Shown: positions 18,066 through 26,649 of the stretch, piece by piece
Layout: the number at the start of each line of letters is the position of its first letter
Numbering within the stretch: the first letter of the stretch is position 1
NCBI GenBank assembly: GCA_018241505.1
Contig: JAFEDS010000017.1
Coordinates: 496,001-560,000, forward strand
Direction of reading: 5' to 3'
Origin: Pseudomonadota bacterium
GTDB taxonomy: Bacteria > Pseudomonadota > Gammaproteobacteria > Steroidobacterales > Steroidobacteraceae
Length of the DNA: 64,000 nucleotides
Made by a program: the position numbers and the translations under genes
The notes under the pieces: model-generated
What the model was told of the DNA's origin: nothing
Seen by the model: the letters and a program-made list of their open reading frames with translations, nothing else
Database searches by the model: none

Positions 18066-19034
18066 GTGTCCGACTCCGACTCGCTGTATCACCGGCTGTT
18101 TTCCCATCCGCTAATGGTGGAGGGGCTGGTGCGCGAGTTCGTTCCACACGAGTTGGTCGCCGCTGTCGATTTCTCCGGACTACAGCGCGTCAATCCCAAG
18201 TTTCATCCCAATCGCCGTTGGGCACGACGGCGCGAGGGAGATGTCATCTGGCGATTGCCGACCCATGAGGGCAGTGATATTTATTTGTATCTGCTGATCG
18301 AGTTTCAGAGCGAGAGCGACCATTGGATGGCGGTACGCACGCAGGTGTATCAAGGACTGCTTTGGCAGCAGGTGATCGACGAACAGAAACTCCAAGTGGA
18401 TGCACTGTTACCCCCGCTGCTGTTGCTGGTTCTCTACAATGGCGAGCGACGCTGGAAGGCAGCTACGACGACCCGTGAACTGGTTGCGATCTCCCCCGAC
18501 TCGGCGCCGTGGCCCTGGCAGCCCCTGGCCCGCTACCATCTACTAGACATTGGAGCCTTTCCCAAGAACGAGCTGGCGCGCCGCTCGAGTTTGGTGGCAT
18601 TGCTATTTCGCCTCGAGCAGCGGCATTCGCCCGAAGGGGCCAGGGAGTTGGTGGGGGAGATAAGCCGTTGGTTCCGTCAGCATGGCGGACATGAACGGCT
18701 GCGGGGACTGTTTACTGAGTTGATCCGCGAGGCATTCGCGGGCCGTGGGATGAGCCTGTCGGAAGCCGACAACTTATTGGAGGTGAAAAACATGTTTTCT
18801 ATCGACTATGACGGCTGGGAGGAGCGATGGGTCGCTAAGGGCGTGGCCAAGGGAAAGGCGGAGGGAAAAGCGGAGGCCCTCGTTGCTCTCCTGACGGGGA
18901 GATTCGGCCGATTGGCGCCATCGTGGCGGAAACGAATTCGGGTAGCCAAGCTGGCAACTCTTGAGCGCTGGTTCAAGCGTGCAATTGATGCACCGGACCT
19001 TCCCTCTGTCTTCACAGCCAAGCGGCCAAGATAA
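18066..19034 (+). CDS. Rpn-family recombination-promoting nuclease / putative transposase (PD-(D/E)XK)
   Basis: About 322 residues. The N-terminus SLYHRLFSHPLMVEGLVREF and the nuclease core (Asp in GDVIW, then LLIEFQSESD giving the ExQ motif) are those of RpnA/YhgA-like proteins, which cut DNA and are spread by horizontal transfer. The C-terminal third has a charged GKAEGKAEA hinge and a conserved tail (RFGRLAP..., LERWFKRAIDAPDL). The GTG at 18066 fits the usual family start; upstream in-frame ATGs at 17973 and 17988 add an unconserved stretch. A related tail is found as a fragment at 44035-44244. No terminal inverted repeats were seen around the gene. Confidence 0.85.
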   Translation: MSDSDSLYHRLFSHPLMVEGLVREFVPHELVAAVDFSGLQRVNPKFHPNRRWARRREGDVIWRLPTHEGSDIYLYLLIEFQSESDHWMAVRTQVYQGLLWQQVIDEQKLQVDALLPPLLLLVLYNGERRWKAATTTRELVAISPDSAPWPWQPLARYHLLDIGAFPKNELARRSSLVALLFRLEQRHSPEGARELVGEISRWFRQHGGHERLRGLFTELIREAFAGRGMSLSEADNLLEVKNMFSIDYDGWEERWVAKGVAKGKAEGKAEALVALLTGRFGRLAPSWRKRIRVAKLATLERWFKRAIDAPDLPSVFTAKRPR

Positions 19035-19056
19035 AATGGCCGCCACACCACTCAAC

Positions 19057-20076
19057 TCATCGAGTCATGACCGCCAAGCTCGAGTGCCCCTCTCCATTCG
19101 AGGCAAACTTCGGGATTCCCCGGCGGATATCGGCTGAGAACGTGGGACTCTGGTCCGCTGCCTTCGCCCGATCCGTAATCCGACCGAACGCGGTCAACTG
19201 CTCCAACGGATAACGCGTGTCTAGTCCGCCTACCTTGTACACATAGGCCGGCAGGTACCCTGAGAACAACAGCCGGTAGTCCAACGGCAAGTACCCCACG
19301 ATCCGCCGCATCATGTGATACACGAGCGTCGTGCAATTGACGGTAATCGTGTTGTAAAACCGCGGTGTGCTGGCCAGGCTGTTGGCTTCGTTAACATACG
19401 ACAAAAACAATGAGCGCATATGCTCGGCCGGCATCCGGATCCGATACAGATAGTCATCTTCGCCTCGGACATTGGTGCGCACCCGGATGACATCGCGCTC
19501 ATCCGCCGCAATCACACTCAATTCGAACTCCTTGAAGAACCCACCGATCTCCGAGAAACTTTCCTGCTTCTCGCGGCGGATTTCGACCGAAAAAACCACG
19601 TAGGAGCCGTTGTCGAAGCCGAACGACACGAGCACGTGCGCAATCGCCTTCATTGACCAGTACGACACGATCAAGTCCACCGAGTCGAGTCGATCCAGGT
19701 TATAGGTACGCGTTTCCCAACGCTTCGTGTAATCTTTTTCGGTACGCCACTCGAAGTTGCGGACGTCGTACAGCGTAACGCAATTGCCATCGACTCGACC
19801 CGATGTCGTCCTGGAGACATCGTCCGCCCAGACACGTTGATTTGACGGGAGTATCTGATGCCACCACAACAGAAGCCCCGCAAACACAACAGCAAAGGCA
19901 CCCAGCCCCGTGAGCGGCCGTCCCTTGGCGGCGAGAGCCAGCATCGCGAGCCCTGTAGCGACCCAGATGACGACACTGAGAGTCTTGGCAAAGTACCCGC
20001 CGGGAACCTGGAACCACAGGGCAAAGGCTCCCCACAGCGTCAGCAGCGGCACTACCATGACCGCCACCGTGATCAT
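19057..20076 (-). CDS. DUF4105 membrane/periplasmic protein
   Basis: About 339 residues. Three hydrophobic helices (residues ~1-75) precede a soluble DUF4105 domain, recognised by YDVRNFEWRTEKDYTKRWET, AHVLVSFGFDNGSYVVFSVE, RVRTNVRGEDDYLYRI and the conserved NCTT Cys motif. DUF4105 has been linked to envelope functions, and the conserved Cys resembles a papain-like enzyme; activity is not established. ATG 20076 lies seven bases after the MlaA stop. It is the last gene of the hydrolase-MlaA-DUF4105 operon and runs convergently into the Rpn gene. Confidence 0.8.
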   Translation of the reverse strand: MITVAVMVVPLLTLWGAFALWFQVPGGYFAKTLSVVIWVATGLAMLALAAKGRPLTGLGAFAVVFAGLLLWWHQILPSNQRVWADDVSRTTSGRVDGNCVTLYDVRNFEWRTEKDYTKRWETRTYNLDRLDSVDLIVSYWSMKAIAHVLVSFGFDNGSYVVFSVEIRREKQESFSEIGGFFKEFELSVIAADERDVIRVRTNVRGEDDYLYRIRMPAEHMRSLFLSYVNEANSLASTPRFYNTITVNCTTLVYHMMRRIVGYLPLDYRLLFSGYLPAYVYKVGGLDTRYPLEQLTAFGRITDRAKAADQSPTFSADIRRGIPKFASNGEGHSSLAVMTR

Positions 20077-20083
20077 GATGTGG

Positions 20084-21598
20084 TTACCGACCCGCCGGAG
20101 CGTGCACGTCGCGCGGCTTGGGCTTGCCCCTGCCATGCAGTGCCTCGTCCTCTATGAGGCGCTTGCGGACATAGAGGAAGCGGATGACTTCGTATTCAAA
20201 CGGCGAACCGGTGGCATAGTAGCGGAACCCTATGTTGGAACGGGTGTCGATGGCGTTCAGGGTGCTCAGCCCATAGGACTGATAGCCGCGATAGATGTTG
20301 AACGGATTGACTGCGTAGTCCAGAGCATAGTCGCCCAGGTACCCAACACCGTCGCGCAATGTCGATGGCCCGAGGATTGGAACGACCAGGTAGGGACCGG
20401 GGTGCGCACCCCAGGTCGACAGGGTCTCACTGAACCCGGTTTGCATGCCTGGAAGCTTCATGTATCGGGCCACATCAAACAGCCCACCGATGCCGATGGT
20501 GCTATTGATCACGAACCGGCCCAAGCTTCTCGCACTGCCTGAAAAGCGCGCTTGCAGAACGTAATTGGCGAAGCTGTCGATTTCGGTCAGGTTGGAGAAG
20601 AAGTTGTGCACGCCGAGTCGGATCGGGCCTGGCACCCGTCGGTAGCCATTCGCGACGGGCAGGAATATCGCTTCGTCGAAGCGTGCGTTCAAACGGTAAG
20701 TGAAGCGGTTGAGACGGCCCCAGGGGTCGTAGGTGTACATAGATGGGACATCTTCGTCCGTCAGAGGGACGAGAGGTTCTTCCCCGGGGATGTTGGTGTC
20801 GGCGGGGACGGCGTTCGACCCAGGCGCGACAGAGGGCTCGGCCGTTGGCGGGGTGACGGCCCCGGCCGCAGAGGTCGTTGGGGTCGCAGGAGGTGCTGGC
20901 GTCTCAAGAGATGCTGGGGGCGATGTTTGGGTCGAAGGAGTCGCTGGGGTTGCGGGAGCCGTAGGAACCGCGGGAGTCGGAGATGCGGGGCCGGCTTGCG
21001 CCGGAAGCGCGCCTTCGGAAATGCCGCCGACGGGCGACGGAGAAGTAGGCGCTGCGGCACCTGGCGACGGAGAAGCAGGCACCGCCGCGCCGGACTTGGC
21101 GCCGGGCGGTGATGGCGTTGTGGTATTGCCCCTCGCTGGGGCGGCATCGCGCTGGGTCGACGCCGAGATGCTCTCGCCCGCCGGTGTCGGACTATGCCCC
21201 GCAGCGGCCTGCTTGGCGGCGGCCTCGAACGCCTCCGCAGCACGCACCGCGTTTGCATTCTCCGCCGCCGGCGACTCGGGCGGCAGGCTGCGCATGGAAA
21301 ACTCCTGCGTCGCGCAGCCACTCAACAGCGCGCCGACAACCGCAAGCACCCACACCAGCATCGCGCCACCAAGCCGCGAGCGCCACACAGGTGGCGCCGC
21401 CATCACACGCGCGGTTGCCACCTCAGGTGCTATTGCCTCCGCGGGCGCTGTTGCCGCCACAGACGCCGCGGCCTTCGCAGGCGTTGCCGCCTCCGCAGGC
21501 GCCGCTGCCACCACAGACGCCGCGGCAACCACAGGCGCTGCGGCCTCCACAGACGCTGCGGCCACCATGGGCGCTGATGCCCGCACGGGCGCCGTCAC
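20084..21598 (-). CDS. mlaA: MlaA/VacJ-family outer-membrane lipoprotein with a long low-complexity N-terminal half
   Basis: The MlaA domain (residues ~275-495) has the family motifs DPWGRLNRFTYRLN, NFFSNLTEIDSFANYVLQ, RFVINSTIGIGGLFDVA and GPYLVVPILGPSTLRDGVG. MlaA removes misplaced phospholipids from the outer-membrane outer leaflet. Upstream is a ~170-residue Pro/Ala/Ser/Thr linker, preceded by a lipobox (LLSGC, Cys about residue 94). The first 70 residues are eleven near-hexapeptide Ala-rich repeats. GTG 21598 overlaps the hydrolase stop (GTGA) and has a GGAAGGGGG site, supporting the long form; ATG 21403 would give a normal signal peptide. No mlaBCDEF genes lie in the window. Confidence 0.88.
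   Translation of the reverse strand: MTAPVRASAPMVAAASVEAAAPVVAAASVVAAAPAEAATPAKAAASVAATAPAEAIAPEVATARVMAAPPVWRSRLGGAMLVWVLAVVGALLSGCATQEFSMRSLPPESPAAENANAVRAAEAFEAAAKQAAAGHSPTPAGESISASTQRDAAPARGNTTTPSPPGAKSGAAVPASPSPGAAAPTSPSPVGGISEGALPAQAGPASPTPAVPTAPATPATPSTQTSPPASLETPAPPATPTTSAAGAVTPPTAEPSVAPGSNAVPADTNIPGEEPLVPLTDEDVPSMYTYDPWGRLNRFTYRLNARFDEAIFLPVANGYRRVPGPIRLGVHNFFSNLTEIDSFANYVLQARFSGSARSLGRFVINSTIGIGGLFDVARYMKLPGMQTGFSETLSTWGAHPGPYLVVPILGPSTLRDGVGYLGDYALDYAVNPFNIYRGYQSYGLSTLNAIDTRSNIGFRYYATGSPFEYEVIRFLYVRKRLIEDEALHGRGKPKPRDVHAPAGR
21389..21586 (-). repeat. 18-bp in-frame tandem repeats at the 5' end of the mlaA-like gene
   Basis: About eleven 18-bp units (consensus near GCCxCCACAGACGCxGCG on the + strand) encode hexapeptides such as MVAAAS, VEAAAP, VVAAAS, AEAATP. 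A whole-unit change in copy number would keep the reading frame. Confidence 0.75.
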
Positions 21599-23097
21599 TG
21601 CGGAGCCCCCTTCCAGCGCCCCGCCAACATATCCAGCATATCCGCAATCTGCTGCTTCTCGCCCACCGTGCCGAGGTGACCCCCGTGGTCATACACCACG
21701 ATTCGCGAACCCAGGGTTGACTTCAGCCAGGCCAGCTCCTGCTGGTCGAGAATCAGATCGTTGCTGTTGGTCTGCGCGAAGTAGTCGGGGTTGTTGTGCA
21801 GGTTGTCCGCAATGATCTCGAGCCGGCTCGCTGCCAACAGTGACTCCGGCGTCGCGCCGGGGCGGTGGGCCAGGTAGTACGGCGCGAACACTTTCTCGAA
21901 ATACTCGCGGAAGGGCTTGTCGCGCAACGTACGCGCGATCTGCTCCAGAGAGTCACCGACACGCGGCGGGTGTTTCGGATCTACTACAACACCGGTGTGA
22001 GCGTACAAGTCGCCCGCAAAAAACACATTGATGAGCGCGATCCGGAATGTCAAAGCAATCGCCGCCTGAAAATCCGCGTCGGTCTTCAACACGCTGCCCG
22101 CTGCAGCGAGAACATCCGCGTCCTCGATATGAACCTTGTCCGTCGCGCGGTAGTAGTTCGCCAGCCGGATGTAGAGCTTGCGATACAGATTATCAATGGC
22201 CGCATCGCCGGTGCCGATGCTCAGGGCAAACAACTTGTCCAACCTGTCAATGGAGGTGAACAGGCTGACGGGCGGGTTGATCATGACCACGCGGTGAATT
22301 TTCAGCTTGCCCTCGGTCTCATCAATGGACTTGACGACGGCCGCGTTGGCAGCGCCCAGGCTGTAACCGAGCACATCGATGTCAGTAATGCGGATCCGAT
22401 GGGGCAGGTGCGCAATGATTTGTTGCATCACTGCGTACAGATCGCTGCTGTCCTGGCGCAAGTCGCCCGCCACGCCAGTGCTGGACGCCGCGACAATGAA
22501 TCCCGGAAACGTTGGCGAAGGCAAGGAGAGCACGTGAAAGCCAGCGCCATACAGCGTGGCGCGCAACATGGAGATTTTGGCCGTGTTGCCGTCGCTTCCC
22601 GTACCCGATATCAGGATCGCCAGAGGCGCAGGCCGGTCCTGCTCCGCAAACCAGGCGCGAAGGCGCTTATTGAACCAGAAGACCTCCGGAACAGGCTGCC
22701 TCCACGGCAACGCAATGTTGATCTCCTGCAACGGCACCGTCTCCGGTACCGGAGCGAGGAGCTGAGGCGGAGTGCCGTACACCGTCGCACGCAGGGCGGC
22801 GGAGTCAGCGAGGCCAGTAGGAGGACCGCTGTCAGGGAAGTGGATGTCAGTGAGCCCGAGGACCGCAGAGGTAGTGTCGGCTGGAGAACGCAGTAAGGCA
22901 TTGTCGGCCGCGGCACCCAGTGAGGCCGTGTCGGCTGCGGGACGCAGTGAGGCAGTGCCGGCCGTGGAAGCGGGAGAAGCAGTCTCGGCCGTGGGCCCCG
23001 GCGAGGCGGTCTCGGCCTGCGCGGCCGCCGTGGCACTCACCAACCAGACCCCAAGGAACAGAAGTACGGTTCGGCGGACAATGCGAGTAAGCGTCAA
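21595..23097 (-). CDS. Secreted alpha/beta hydrolase with N-terminal nonapeptide repeats
   Basis: A 500-residue protein with a signal peptide (residues 1-28, ending SATAAAQA). Residues 28-81 are six nine-residue repeats (AETASPGPT, AETASPAST, AGTASLRPA and variants). The catalytic domain spans ~95-500: an ISGTGSDGNTA oxyanion region, the nucleophile elbow GYSLGAAN, and a C-terminal DHGGHLGT with the likely catalytic His. It is probably periplasmic and possibly a lipase or esterase; the substrate is unknown. First gene of the operon with MlaA (GTGA overlap) and DUF4105, which suggests a role in envelope lipids. Confidence 0.78.
   Translation of the reverse strand: MTLTRIVRRTVLLFLGVWLVSATAAAQAETASPGPTAETASPASTAGTASLRPAADTASLGAAADNALLRSPADTTSAVLGLTDIHFPDSGPPTGLADSAALRATVYGTPPQLLAPVPETVPLQEINIALPWRQPVPEVFWFNKRLRAWFAEQDRPAPLAILISGTGSDGNTAKISMLRATLYGAGFHVLSLPSPTFPGFIVAASSTGVAGDLRQDSSDLYAVMQQIIAHLPHRIRITDIDVLGYSLGAANAAVVKSIDETEGKLKIHRVVMINPPVSLFTSIDRLDKLFALSIGTGDAAIDNLYRKLYIRLANYYRATDKVHIEDADVLAAAGSVLKTDADFQAAIALTFRIALINVFFAGDLYAHTGVVVDPKHPPRVGDSLEQIARTLRDKPFREYFEKVFAPYYLAHRPGATPESLLAASRLEIIADNLHNNPDYFAQTNSNDLILDQQELAWLKSTLGSRIVVYDHGGHLGTVGEKQQIADMLDMLAGRWKGAPQ
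22855..23016 (-). repeat. 27-bp in-frame tandem repeats in the hydrolase gene
   Basis: Six imperfect 27-bp units code for nine-residue repeats of pattern A-[EDG]-T-A-S-x-x-x-x just after the signal peptide cleavage region. Confidence 0.65.
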
Positions 23098-23206
23098 TGC
23101 GGGTCCTCGGGGAAGTGGTTGGAGTATAACTCACAGGGCGGGCGGGACCTGGGCGGGCGCCTGGGTTAACCTCTCGGTCCGTTTCACTCACCGCGGACTG
23201 AGCTCG

Positions 23207-24643
23207 ATGAAATACCTTCTAGGCACGACCTGCCTGCTCGCCCTCGCCCTCTCTCTGAACGTTCACGCTGCGCTACCGGACGTCGGATCGGCCGCGTCGG
23301 AACCGCAATTCCGCGAGCTTTATAAAGAACTCGTGGAGACGAACACAACCCTTTCGGCTGGAAGTTGCACGCTTGCTGCCGAACGCATGGCCGCGCGCCT
23401 GAAGGCCGCTGGCTTCCCGGACAGCGATTTGCATCCATTTGCCGCTCCCGACCATCCCAAGGAAGGTGGCCTCGTGGCCATCTACCCAGGTCGGGACAAG
23501 AAAGCCAAGGCAATCCTCCTGCTGGCCCACATTGACGTGGTCGAAGCCAAACGCGAAGACTGGACACGCGACCCGTTCAAGCTCGTGGAAGAAAACGGCA
23601 ACTTCTACGCCCGCGGCGTGCTCGATGACAAAGCCGAGGCCGCCATCTGGGTCGACACCCTGGTCCGCTACAAGAAGGAAGGGTTCAAACCCCGCCGGAC
23701 GCTGAAGATGGCGTTGACCTGCGGGGAAGAAACCGCAGGTGCGTTCAATGGCGCTCAATGGCTGTCACAAAATCAGCGTGACCTGATTGACGCGGAATTC
23801 GCCATCAACGAAGGCGCTTTCGGCGAGCTCGACGCCCAAGGCAACAAAGTCGCGATGCAGATCGAAGCCGGTGAGAAATACCCGCAGAACTACCGGTTGG
23901 AAGTGACCAATCGCGGCGGCCACAGCTCGCGGCCGGTCAAGGACAACGCCATCTACCATCTAGCGCATGCGCTCACGAAGGTGGAGGCCTATGAATTCCC
24001 CGCGATGTTCACGGATGGCAACCGGGGCTACTTCACCGGCATGGCGAAGATCCAGGCTGCCAAGGGCAACAAGGACGTTGCCGATGCAATGAGCTCGCTC
24101 GTGAAGGATCCGAACGATGCGAAGTCGATTGCGCTCGTGTCGGAAAAGGATCCGAGTTGGAATGCAACGCTTCGGACAACTTGTGTTGCAACGATGCTCG
24201 AAGGCGGACATGCAACGAATGCGCTGCCGCAGCGCGCACGCGGCAATATCAACTGCCGAATCTTCCCGGGAGTGACGCCCGAGAGTGTCAAGACCAAACT
24301 GGAGGAGCTCATTGCCGATCCGGCGGTCAAGGTCACCATGACGGAGACACGCGGCCCTGCACCGCCGCCGCCGGCATTGACCCCGAAGGTGCTCGGCCCG
24401 TTCGAGAAGCTGAACGCCCAATTCTGGCCGGGAGTGCCGGTGTTGCCCGTGCTTCAGGCTGGCGCCACCGATGGTGAATTCACCAATGCAGCCGGTATTG
24501 CGACCTACGGACTACTGCCGGTGTTTGGTGGACCGGACCTGGGCAACATTCACGGCTTGAACGAGTACGTGAATGTCAAATCGCTGTTGGAAGGGCGAGA
24601 CTTTCTTTATCGGCTGGTAAAGATCTACGCCGACGAGAAATAA
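23207..24643 (+). CDS. Secreted M20-family metallopeptidase
   Basis: A 478-residue zinc peptidase with a signal peptide (residues 1-21, ending VHAA). All M20 metal ligands are recognisable: His and Asp in LLAHIDVVEA, Asp in GVLDDK, Glu in CGEETAG (catalytic Glu adjacent), the acidic NEGAFGELD and the final His in NIHGLNEY. The dimerisation lid lies in between (NRGGHSSRP). It probably cleaves peptides or N-acyl amino acids in the periplasm. ATG 23207 begins the signal peptide; an in-frame open stretch back to 22772 is antisense to the hydrolase gene and is not part of this gene. Divergent from the hydrolase operon. Confidence 0.92.
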   Translation: MKYLLGTTCLLALALSLNVHAALPDVGSAASEPQFRELYKELVETNTTLSAGSCTLAAERMAARLKAAGFPDSDLHPFAAPDHPKEGGLVAIYPGRDKKAKAILLLAHIDVVEAKREDWTRDPFKLVEENGNFYARGVLDDKAEAAIWVDTLVRYKKEGFKPRRTLKMALTCGEETAGAFNGAQWLSQNQRDLIDAEFAINEGAFGELDAQGNKVAMQIEAGEKYPQNYRLEVTNRGGHSSRPVKDNAIYHLAHALTKVEAYEFPAMFTDGNRGYFTGMAKIQAAKGNKDVADAMSSLVKDPNDAKSIALVSEKDPSWNATLRTTCVATMLEGGHATNALPQRARGNINCRIFPGVTPESVKTKLEELIADPAVKVTMTETRGPAPPPPALTPKVLGPFEKLNAQFWPGVPVLPVLQAGATDGEFTNAAGIATYGLLPVFGGPDLGNIHGLNEYVNVKSLLEGRDFLYRLVKIYADEK

Positions 24644-24673
24644 TGGGGCCGGGGGCGGGAAACGCCCCCTGTC

Positions 24674-25774
24674 TCAAGGCTCGAAGGGCTTGCCGCAGTG
24701 AGCCAACACGCCGCGCAGGTCCTTGATGGCCGGGAACACTTCGTTGTTCCAGTCGCCGCCCTGCGCATCGTAGGCCGCCTGCTCGTACTCCACGATTTCC
24801 TTGTCCTCGGCGAAAATCCGCTCCGTGAACCAGGTGACGAACGGCCAGACCACGTGAATCAGCCCCGGCACCGGCGGCTTTTTCACCGACAGGTAGCCAT
24901 AGGTGCGGTTGGTTTTCTGCTCGGCATCGAGCGGCGTGTAGTTCAACCAGACATCCAACACCGGGTCGTCGGTTTCCTTGATATCGCGCCCGACCCAAAC
25001 CCGCAGGCTCTGCGTGGGATAGTCGGTGCGGATCCGCATGTGATCGGAGAAATCCTTCTTCGCCTCGCCGCGCTTGCGCACCAGGTCAACAATCACCCGC
25101 TCGCCCGCGGACGGCCGACCGCCCGTGCGACTGAAGGTATATTCAACTTGTGCCCAGTTCTCTCCGTGCTCGCGGCCGATGCAACGCGCCTTGATGGAAC
25201 CCATGTTCTTGCGATGCATGAACTGATGGTTCATGTCGAACAGGTTCTCGTGCATGAAGGTGTAGTGGCAGGCGACTTCGCGGTTGAGCCGCCGCGTCTT
25301 GTAGTCCTTACGCTGTGAGAATCCGAGAGACTTCGGCACACGGCTTTCCGCCAGCGCCGGATCACCCGGAAACACAAATATCAGGCCATCGACTTCCCGG
25401 GCCGGATACGACCTTACTCCGTTGGGCAGGCGCTCCTTTCCCAGGTACGGCACATCCACGCACTTGCCGGTCTGATCATAAGCCCAGCCGTGATAGTGAC
25501 ACTTGAGCTCATCTCCACAGACCACGCCCAGGTGCAAAGGAACCTGGCGATGCGCGCAGCGGTCTTCGAGCGCAAACACCTGCCCGCCCTTGCCCCGGTA
25601 AAGCACAATCGGGTCGCCGGCAAAGCGGCGCCCCAGGGTCTTGCCCGGTTGCAGCTCATCCGACCAGGCGACGGCATACCAGTGATCCGGGTGCGCGCCG
25701 ATGCGACGCAGGTCGAACGCATTCGGCGAGTTCGCCGGGCGCAGATTCACCAGATTCGAGCTTTCTTCCTGCAC
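24674..25774 (-). CDS. Rieske non-heme iron oxygenase, VanA-like alpha subunit
   Basis: A 366-residue oxygenase component. The Rieske [2Fe-2S] ligands are in CAHRQVPLHLG and CHYHGW, and the mononuclear iron site is in HENLFDMNHQFMHRKN (the Asp-x2-His-x4-His type). This is the layout of aromatic-ring hydroxylating and O-demethylating monooxygenases such as vanillate demethylase. It needs a separate reductase, and none is adjacent, so it must borrow one. Substrate not deducible. It lies on the same strand as, and 33 bases downstream of, the peroxiredoxin-glutaredoxin gene. Confidence 0.9.
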   Translation of the reverse strand: MQEESSNLVNLRPANSPNAFDLRRIGAHPDHWYAVAWSDELQPGKTLGRRFAGDPIVLYRGKGGQVFALEDRCAHRQVPLHLGVVCGDELKCHYHGWAYDQTGKCVDVPYLGKERLPNGVRSYPAREVDGLIFVFPGDPALAESRVPKSLGFSQRKDYKTRRLNREVACHYTFMHENLFDMNHQFMHRKNMGSIKARCIGREHGENWAQVEYTFSRTGGRPSAGERVIVDLVRKRGEAKKDFSDHMRIRTDYPTQSLRVWVGRDIKETDDPVLDVWLNYTPLDAEQKTNRTYGYLSVKKPPVPGLIHVVWPFVTWFTERIFAEDKEIVEYEQAAYDAQGGDWNNEVFPAIKDLRGVLAHCGKPFEP

Positions 25775-25807
25775 GAGGGCTCCAGGGCCGCATTTCAGGG
25801 GTCGAGC

Positions 25808-26542
25808 TTAGCTCTTTTTGTCCAAAAAGGCCTGTAAGGCGTCCGAGCCGCCAATGAGCTTACCCTCCACAAAGACCTGGGGGACCTTGGCGGCGCCCGA
25901 GGCAGCGCGTACCGAGCTCATGGTGATTCCATCGCCCAGGTAGATCACCTCGAACGGAATTCCACGCTCAGTCAGCATGGTTTTGGCGCGCTCGCAGAAC
26001 GGGCAGCCGTGCCGCGCGAACAGGGTGACATTACCCATTTTCCGGGCGGGGTCGACATAACCTAGTGCGGTGTCGGCGTCGGAGACTCCGAACGGATCGC
26101 CAGGCTCGTCCGGTTCAATGAACATCTTTTCGATGCGGCCGTCATCGACGAACATCGAGTAACGCCACGAACGCTTGCCCAGCCCCACGGCGCTCTTGTC
26201 CACCAGCATTCCCATGGCGGCAGTGAAGGTGCCATCGCCATCGGCCAGAAAAGTAATGGGTTCGGCGTTCTGGTCACGCTGCCAGGCAGCCATGACGAAG
26301 GGATCGTTCACCGAGAGGCAAATGACATCATCGATGCCATGTTCGCGCAGGGCGGGCGCCAGCTCGACAAACCGCGGCACGTGTCCGGTCGAACAGGTCG
26401 GCGTGAAAGCACCCGGCAAAGCAAACAGGACGACGCGCCGGCCCTTGAAGAATTCATCCGCTCCGACAGTCTGAACCTGCCCGTTGCGAAGGACCTTGAA
26501 GCTGGTGTTGGGAACTGAGGAACCTTCACGGCTCGACGGCAT
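25808..26542 (-). CDS. Peroxiredoxin-5/glutaredoxin fusion protein
   Basis: A 244-residue hybrid peroxidase. Residues 8-160 are a Prx5-type domain with the peroxidatic Cys50 in PGAFTPTCS; residues ~170-244 are a glutaredoxin domain with the CPFC motif (ARHGCPFCERAK). Such fusions reduce peroxides with glutathione directly. ATG 26542 gives the usual family N-terminus; an in-frame extension to 26749 runs into the divergent phosphatase gene and is not credible. Other redox-defence genes here (msrA, dps) are not linked to it. Confidence 0.93.
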   Translation of the reverse strand: MPSSREGSSVPNTSFKVLRNGQVQTVGADEFFKGRRVVLFALPGAFTPTCSTGHVPRFVELAPALREHGIDDVICLSVNDPFVMAAWQRDQNAEPITFLADGDGTFTAAMGMLVDKSAVGLGKRSWRYSMFVDDGRIEKMFIEPDEPGDPFGVSDADTALGYVDPARKMGNVTLFARHGCPFCERAKTMLTERGIPFEVIYLGDGITMSSVRAASGAAKVPQVFVEGKLIGGSDALQAFLDKKS

Positions 26543-26649
26543 AATGCGCACTCCGGGTGGTCGATGAGGAAAGTGTCCGGACGAAGTTTGGGGCTCCCCC
26601 GGGGGTATGCAAGCTGGGCGGTGACAATGAGCCCCTGTATGCTCCTTGG

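Noticed and set aside
20733-21815. A 360-codon + strand frame across the mlaA-like gene
   Set aside because: Low-complexity Ala/Gly/Val composition arises from the antisense of the Pro/Ala-rich linker.
22772-23206. Long N-terminal extension of the M20 peptidase
   Set aside because: It is antisense to the hydrolase gene and the clear signal peptide begins at 23207.
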